Shown here one piece after another: positions 60,136 to 64,000 of a stretch of 64,000 bases of DNA. A program made the position numbers and the translations under genes. Position 1 is the stretch's first letter. Each line of letters opens with the position of its first letter. The notes under the pieces are model-generated. The model saw nothing but the letters and a program-made list of their open reading frames with translations, was not told the origin of the DNA and ran no database searches. The stretch covers positions 13,082,001 through 13,146,000 of the forward strand of contig NC_088342.1 of NCBI RefSeq assembly GCF_036884655.1, given 5' to 3'. The DNA is from Musa acuminata AAA Group. Taxonomy: Eukaryota; Streptophyta; Magnoliopsida; Zingiberales; Musaceae.

Positions 60136-60971
60136 AAGAAAAATAGCCACAAATCACCCTTTTTTTCTAAAATTTTCTACCCTTGACCTTAAAAAATTTC
60201 AATGGCAGACCCATTGAGGTGCACTCTTTAAGGAAACCTCCATTCCATCTGAGATTGCAATAAGTCCACTGTCCACTTTAATGAGTCTTGCCATCCATCC
60301 ATATTAACAACGACACCTCTTTACTTCCAAGGAGATGACACAGAAGCATGGGCCTTGCAACAACTATGGCCATATGAAGCTGGAACTGCAAGATCTATGC
60401 TTTCTTATCTCTACCTTACTCTTTTTTTCTTTTTCCTTTTCTTTTGCAATTGGTGCCCCTGTCATCCCCGACTGATTTTTCAAGGAGAATTTGATGAAGT
60501 TTATGTAAAACACTATAAGATGCTTCATTAAACTTTGAAAACTCCCAGCACTGACCATATACTATCGTATTGGCTCAATCCTTCCATTATGTAATTAATA
60601 CAAAATTGCTTTAAATGAAAAAAACATAAGTACACTGAATAAACTTAGTTCAATAGAACCTTATCGGTAATGATATTGAAATATTCAATCACCGTTACTA
60701 GGCATACAAAAAAAGTAAAGGGCCGCACTTGGGTTGAGATCAATATGGATTTAATCATATTAGGAAAATCCTATTTAAAAGTCCCGATCTGGACATGCAT
60801 AACCGATAAAAGTTTAAAATTTACATCTGGCTCAGCTTGGAAATCCCACCCAACCCATCCATTAGTAGGATTGTTTTCAACTGTAGTTCAAAAAATCAGA
60901 TTGTTACACATCCACTTACATAACAATTCAATACGATTTTTAACTTGGCTTTCATTTCTTTATATTACACT

Positions 60972-61325
60972 CAAGGTGCAATTTCGTACCGACTAGTAGA
61001 AGAAAAGAAGAGGAGGCAGCGAAGAAAGTGAAAGGAGGAGAAAGAAGAAGGAAGAAGAAGAGGCGGTGGAGGAGGATGAAAATAGGACCGTACCCACTAA
61101 GCGACGCGCGGTGGAGCATAGAGGATTTAGGCAGCGGCGGGCCGGCAGCAGGCCGGCGGCGGGGAGGTCGCGTGGAGCTCGATATTAGGGCGATTAAGAG
61201 CGAGAATTTTTTTTCATTATATAGTGATCGGACCGGACGGTCCGGACTGCCTAAATGGATCGAGTCCGCTACCGGTTCATATCGACACCGGAAAATACCG
61301 ATCGGTGCTTAGCGGTCCAGTGTAC
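60972..61325. mobile_element. GTACC-family MITE-like segment, right end unclear
   Basis: Left end CAAGGTGCAATTTCGTACCG fits the family termini. The inside is purine-rich (gaagaagaggcggtgg) then GC-rich, with ccgg and ggaccggacggtccgg palindromes. No matching right terminus or target duplication was found. Confidence 0.45.
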
Positions 61326-61483
61326 TAAGCTTCCATTATTTACACGGGAAAAAAGACGCTGTCTCAAAAGTAGAACGATAAACATTAAGGTATTTCCTAA
61401 TCAAATTGCTCTAAAGCCAAGCGAAAAAAGAACCAGAAAAGGCATAACAACGATGATCGATAAGAAAAAACTCTCCACCTTAC

Positions 61484-61720
61484 AAAAAAATCGAAGAAAA
61501 ACCGGTGGCACGACGGCCCCCCGCCTGAGATGGTGGAGGGAAGAGAACGTCTTCAATCCAAACGCCACTCCGGCCTTCGGTGACGGAAGTCGCGGAAGAA
61601 CTCTTCTTAGGCAGCCGGGAAGTCAAGGATATACGGAGAGGGGGGACGATGCGACCGAATAGGAATCTCAAGGGCGGAGTTGAGGAAGATATTGGAGAAT
61701 CAAACCTAGGGTTTATGCAT
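61484..61720 (-). promoter_or_regulatory. Probable 5' leader exon of valyl-tRNA synthetase with telo-box and short uORF
   Basis: On minus, AAACCCTA (61714-61707) is a telo-box, an element common near transcription starts of plant translation-machinery genes. It lies inside a five-codon upstream frame ATG CAT AAA CCC TAG (61720-61706). The segment ends at a good donor at 61484. Assignment to valyl-tRNA synthetase rests on position and strand. Confidence 0.4.
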
Positions 61721-61844
61721 TCACTCGACGTCGTTAGATCAAGAACAAACGGTCATCAGGTGGCCAGCTCTCAGATCACGAAAAGTGTTCATCTGATCAA
61801 AATGTCCAAACCACAAACGACGCTACCTTCTTTTTTTTAATGAC

Positions 61845-61848
<4 letters not shown>

Positions 61849-61882
<34 letters not shown>
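61849..61882. repeat. (AT)n microsatellite
   Basis: Uninterrupted AT run of about 17 units. Confidence 0.95.
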
Positions 61883-61886
<4 letters not shown>

Positions 61887-62409
61887 TGTGATTTGCATAT
61901 TTATTTCTTTAAATTTGAATTTATTATACGTATCATCACTACTTGAAAATTACATGTAAAAATTATATTATTTCTTTTTCTTTCCGCACTTGAGTGATAG
62001 GAAGGATGTCGATAATAATTTAATCAACCCAACTTATATCGCACTCAATATGCTTTAGAAATCTTTTGATGTACCTCAGGAGGCTTCAAACTATCAAGTC
62101 GATCTAAAAAAGTTAGATAAAATTTTGAATTTGATCCCTGTTTTAAGATTAAAGTGAAGAAAGAGATTAAACCTCAATAATTGTGCTTGTGGGAGCTTTT
62201 GTAGGCTTCTCCAATTACAAGTAATTAGAAAAATATTATCCACCAAGAGAAAAGAATCAGATTGACATAGGCCAATTTGGTGATCTTAACTTGTGTTTGT
62301 TCTATTAATTAGGATGTTATATATCTTAACTCGACAAACATCATTCCTATGATATGTCCTCCCTCCTTCTCTCTTTGAATCGTGAAGTTTTTATAAGGAC
62401 GCATTGAGT

Positions 62410-62745
62410 AGATATCGTATGCTTAGTCCAAGGATATATCAAGTAACTCTTAATGTCTAACTTGAGGAGAGTGTATCAGTTATGCTTGCTAAAAATAACA
62501 TATTAGGCATGTTTTGAATGCATGGCTTAAGAATGATATATCAAATAACTCTTAGATGCTCAAATAAAAGCATATCAAGTAGCTTTTGGATTCTTAGCTT
62601 AAGAATGTCATATCGTGCAACTTTTTGATGCTTAGTTTGAGAAGAGCACATCAGGCAACCTTTGAATGTTTGGTCAGATAAAGACACATTAAGTAGCTCT
62701 TAAATGCTTAATTTGAGAAGGATGCATTAAGCAACTTTTGCTTTG
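62410..62745. repeat. Degenerate tandem repeat, unit about 55-60 bp
   Basis: Repeated phrases of the form atgcttagtttgagaa..cacatcaagtaactcttg recur about six times with divergence. Repeats of this kind often lie in LTRs or leaders of retroelements; nothing else in the flanks identifies the host element. Confidence 0.65.
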
Positions 62746-63552
62746 ATGATTTCACTAATAGTCAACACTCTTGAGTGGATGAGCGAGATATAATTGACAA
62801 GGTAACTCTCAGATAAACTATCATATAAGTGAGAACTCATTTTGAGTCCTCTCTCTAAGTCTCTTTAGCCTATTGTCTCCACCTTCTACTCCTCGGACTT
62901 TTAAAGCATCACTCATTTTCTTTTATCTTAAGTTGGGAATATATCCTCTTGTTAGTCATTCCAAGTTTTGATCCCTTAACTAATGGATAATTAAGGGGCT
63001 CAAAGTCGTCTCCTCATGTAGTTAAAGGGAGGGGGTGTGTCATCATCTTCTTTCTTGGGAGAGATAGCAAGGTGGATCTAAAGGTTTTCATGAATCTTCA
63101 TATTATAAAGGATAATTATATCATGATTCTACCCTAACTCCCAAGTATATTGAGCACTTGCACTTTAAATACTCAATCCCAATTGGGTTCCAATTATACC
63201 CATGATCCGATATTTAAATATCTTTGTCTCTTTATCGATGTGTTTGAGGTTAGGCTTAGGTCCCTCTTCATCCGTTGATCAAGTTGTGACTCCAATTGTG
63301 GAGGACATCGCACCTCAAATGGTGTTTAACTTATGATATTATCTCGTTACACTTTTGTTTTCAGGTCTACAAGAGGATCATTAGATATTATTTTATAGTT
63401 TGAGAGGTATTTAAGGTGAAGGATGACCTAACCTCCACAAAAAGTTTGAAAAGGCGTTACTTCTTCATCGAGTCTTCCGTCTTAATTGTTTGATATACAC
63501 CATCACCAATACTTTTCCTTTGATATTCAAGGAAAAGGATCAGGTGCTTTAG
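62746..63552. other. Repeat-like intergenic sequence, no gene identified
   Basis: No domain recognised in any frame. Confidence 0.5.
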
Positions 63553-64000
63553 TGTTGGAAAATTTGGGGGCGACATCACATGCGCAATGGAAGAATATAA
63601 AAAATAAAAACTCCAATTCCCAAAGATGTGTTCGTCATCATGCGAAGATTGGTGTGCAAAATCCACAAAATAGAAAATTGTGTATATTAAAAATTGTATT
63701 ACCTAGGGAGATCATATATCCTTGAATCCCTACAGATCTCTAGGAGAGAGTGAAGGAGGTCAAGCGCCCTCCTCTCTGGCGGTGATATACACAATAGGGC
63801 TACGACGATGCTCCTTAAAACTCCAGGCCTACTATTTGAGGTGGAGAGAAGAAGGAGAATAGGAGAGACAACCAAAAAGCTATAGCCTATAAAGCATTAG
63901 TTCCCTCCTATTTATAGAGGTCCCTTGTCAATTTAACCCTAATGGATCCTACCATATTGGGTATTGGATCTCCATCAAACTACCCATGCTTATTAGATTA
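63553..64000. mobile_element. LTR start of a retrotransposon, cut by the window edge
   Basis: Begins TGTTGGAAAATTTGGGGGCG and continues as a transcribed-LTR-like sequence (tctaggagagagtgaagg, tatttatagaggtccc). The TGTTGGAAA start resembles copia-type LTRs. The other end lies outside the window. Confidence 0.6.

Larger units (their letters stand above)
59279..61483 (-). other. Probable 5'-UTR intron of valyl-tRNA synthetase
   Basis: A donor-like TTTTTTT|GTAAGG is at 61484/61483 and an acceptor-like AATAAG| at 59279. The interval holds a SINE and MITE material and no gene. The exon structure is inferred, not proven. Confidence 0.35.

Noticed and set aside
61028..61662. Basic open frames near the valyl-tRNA synthetase 5' end as a new gene
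   Set aside because: They lie in purine-rich MITE-like sequence and the probable leader exon on the other strand; no domain.

Overview
This is nuclear DNA from a flowering plant. Genes carry spliceosomal introns, there is a nuclear tRNA-Phe gene, and repeats dominate. The style of the LTR elements suggests a monocot, perhaps Musaceae (banana or ensete); that is inference from repeat character, not proof. Two protein genes look complete, both on the minus strand: the U5 snRNP protein YLS8/DIM1 (12836-17778, 2 coding exons, 142 aa) and valyl-tRNA synthetase (42727-59239, 21 coding exons, 1045 aa). Every exon length I counted for both genes agrees with the reading frame. A tRNA-Phe(GAA) gene lies at 11543-11615 with a decayed copy about 180 bp downstream.

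Layout. 1-9310: decayed SNF2/RING helicase gene (CHR27/CHR28-like), with one intron enlarged by a Ty3-gypsy element (2655-6518) that has lost its pol core and itself holds a small MITE. 9311-12835: microsatellites, the tRNA pair and the YLS8 downstream region. 12836-17778: YLS8, whose 4.5-kb intron holds a LINE RNase H relic. 18341-18835: serine carboxypeptidase-like pseudogene tail. 19000-20930: two Ty1-copia fragments in opposite orientation. 22442-26671: LTR retrotransposon with matched LTRs and a perfect 5-bp target duplication; it has gag but no pol, and tandem arrays fill the space after gag. 27653-37949: an old hAT transposon with a perfect 8-bp target duplication, containing a solo LTR and a 6.3-kb gag-only copia-type element. 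38246-38827: a hAT-type MITE with a perfect 8-bp duplication. 42727-61.7 kb: valyl-tRNA synthetase with MITEs and SINE pieces in its introns. 61.8-64 kb: AT repeat, degenerate tandem repeat and the start of another LTR cut by the window edge.

The two intact protein genes and the tRNA gene serve basic RNA and protein synthesis and show no functional linkage. I see no operon-like, defence or biosynthetic cluster. What is distinctive is the record of nested mobile elements: insertion order can be read from target duplications and from the continuity of interrupted coding sequence, and two unrelated LTR elements both kept gag while losing pol.
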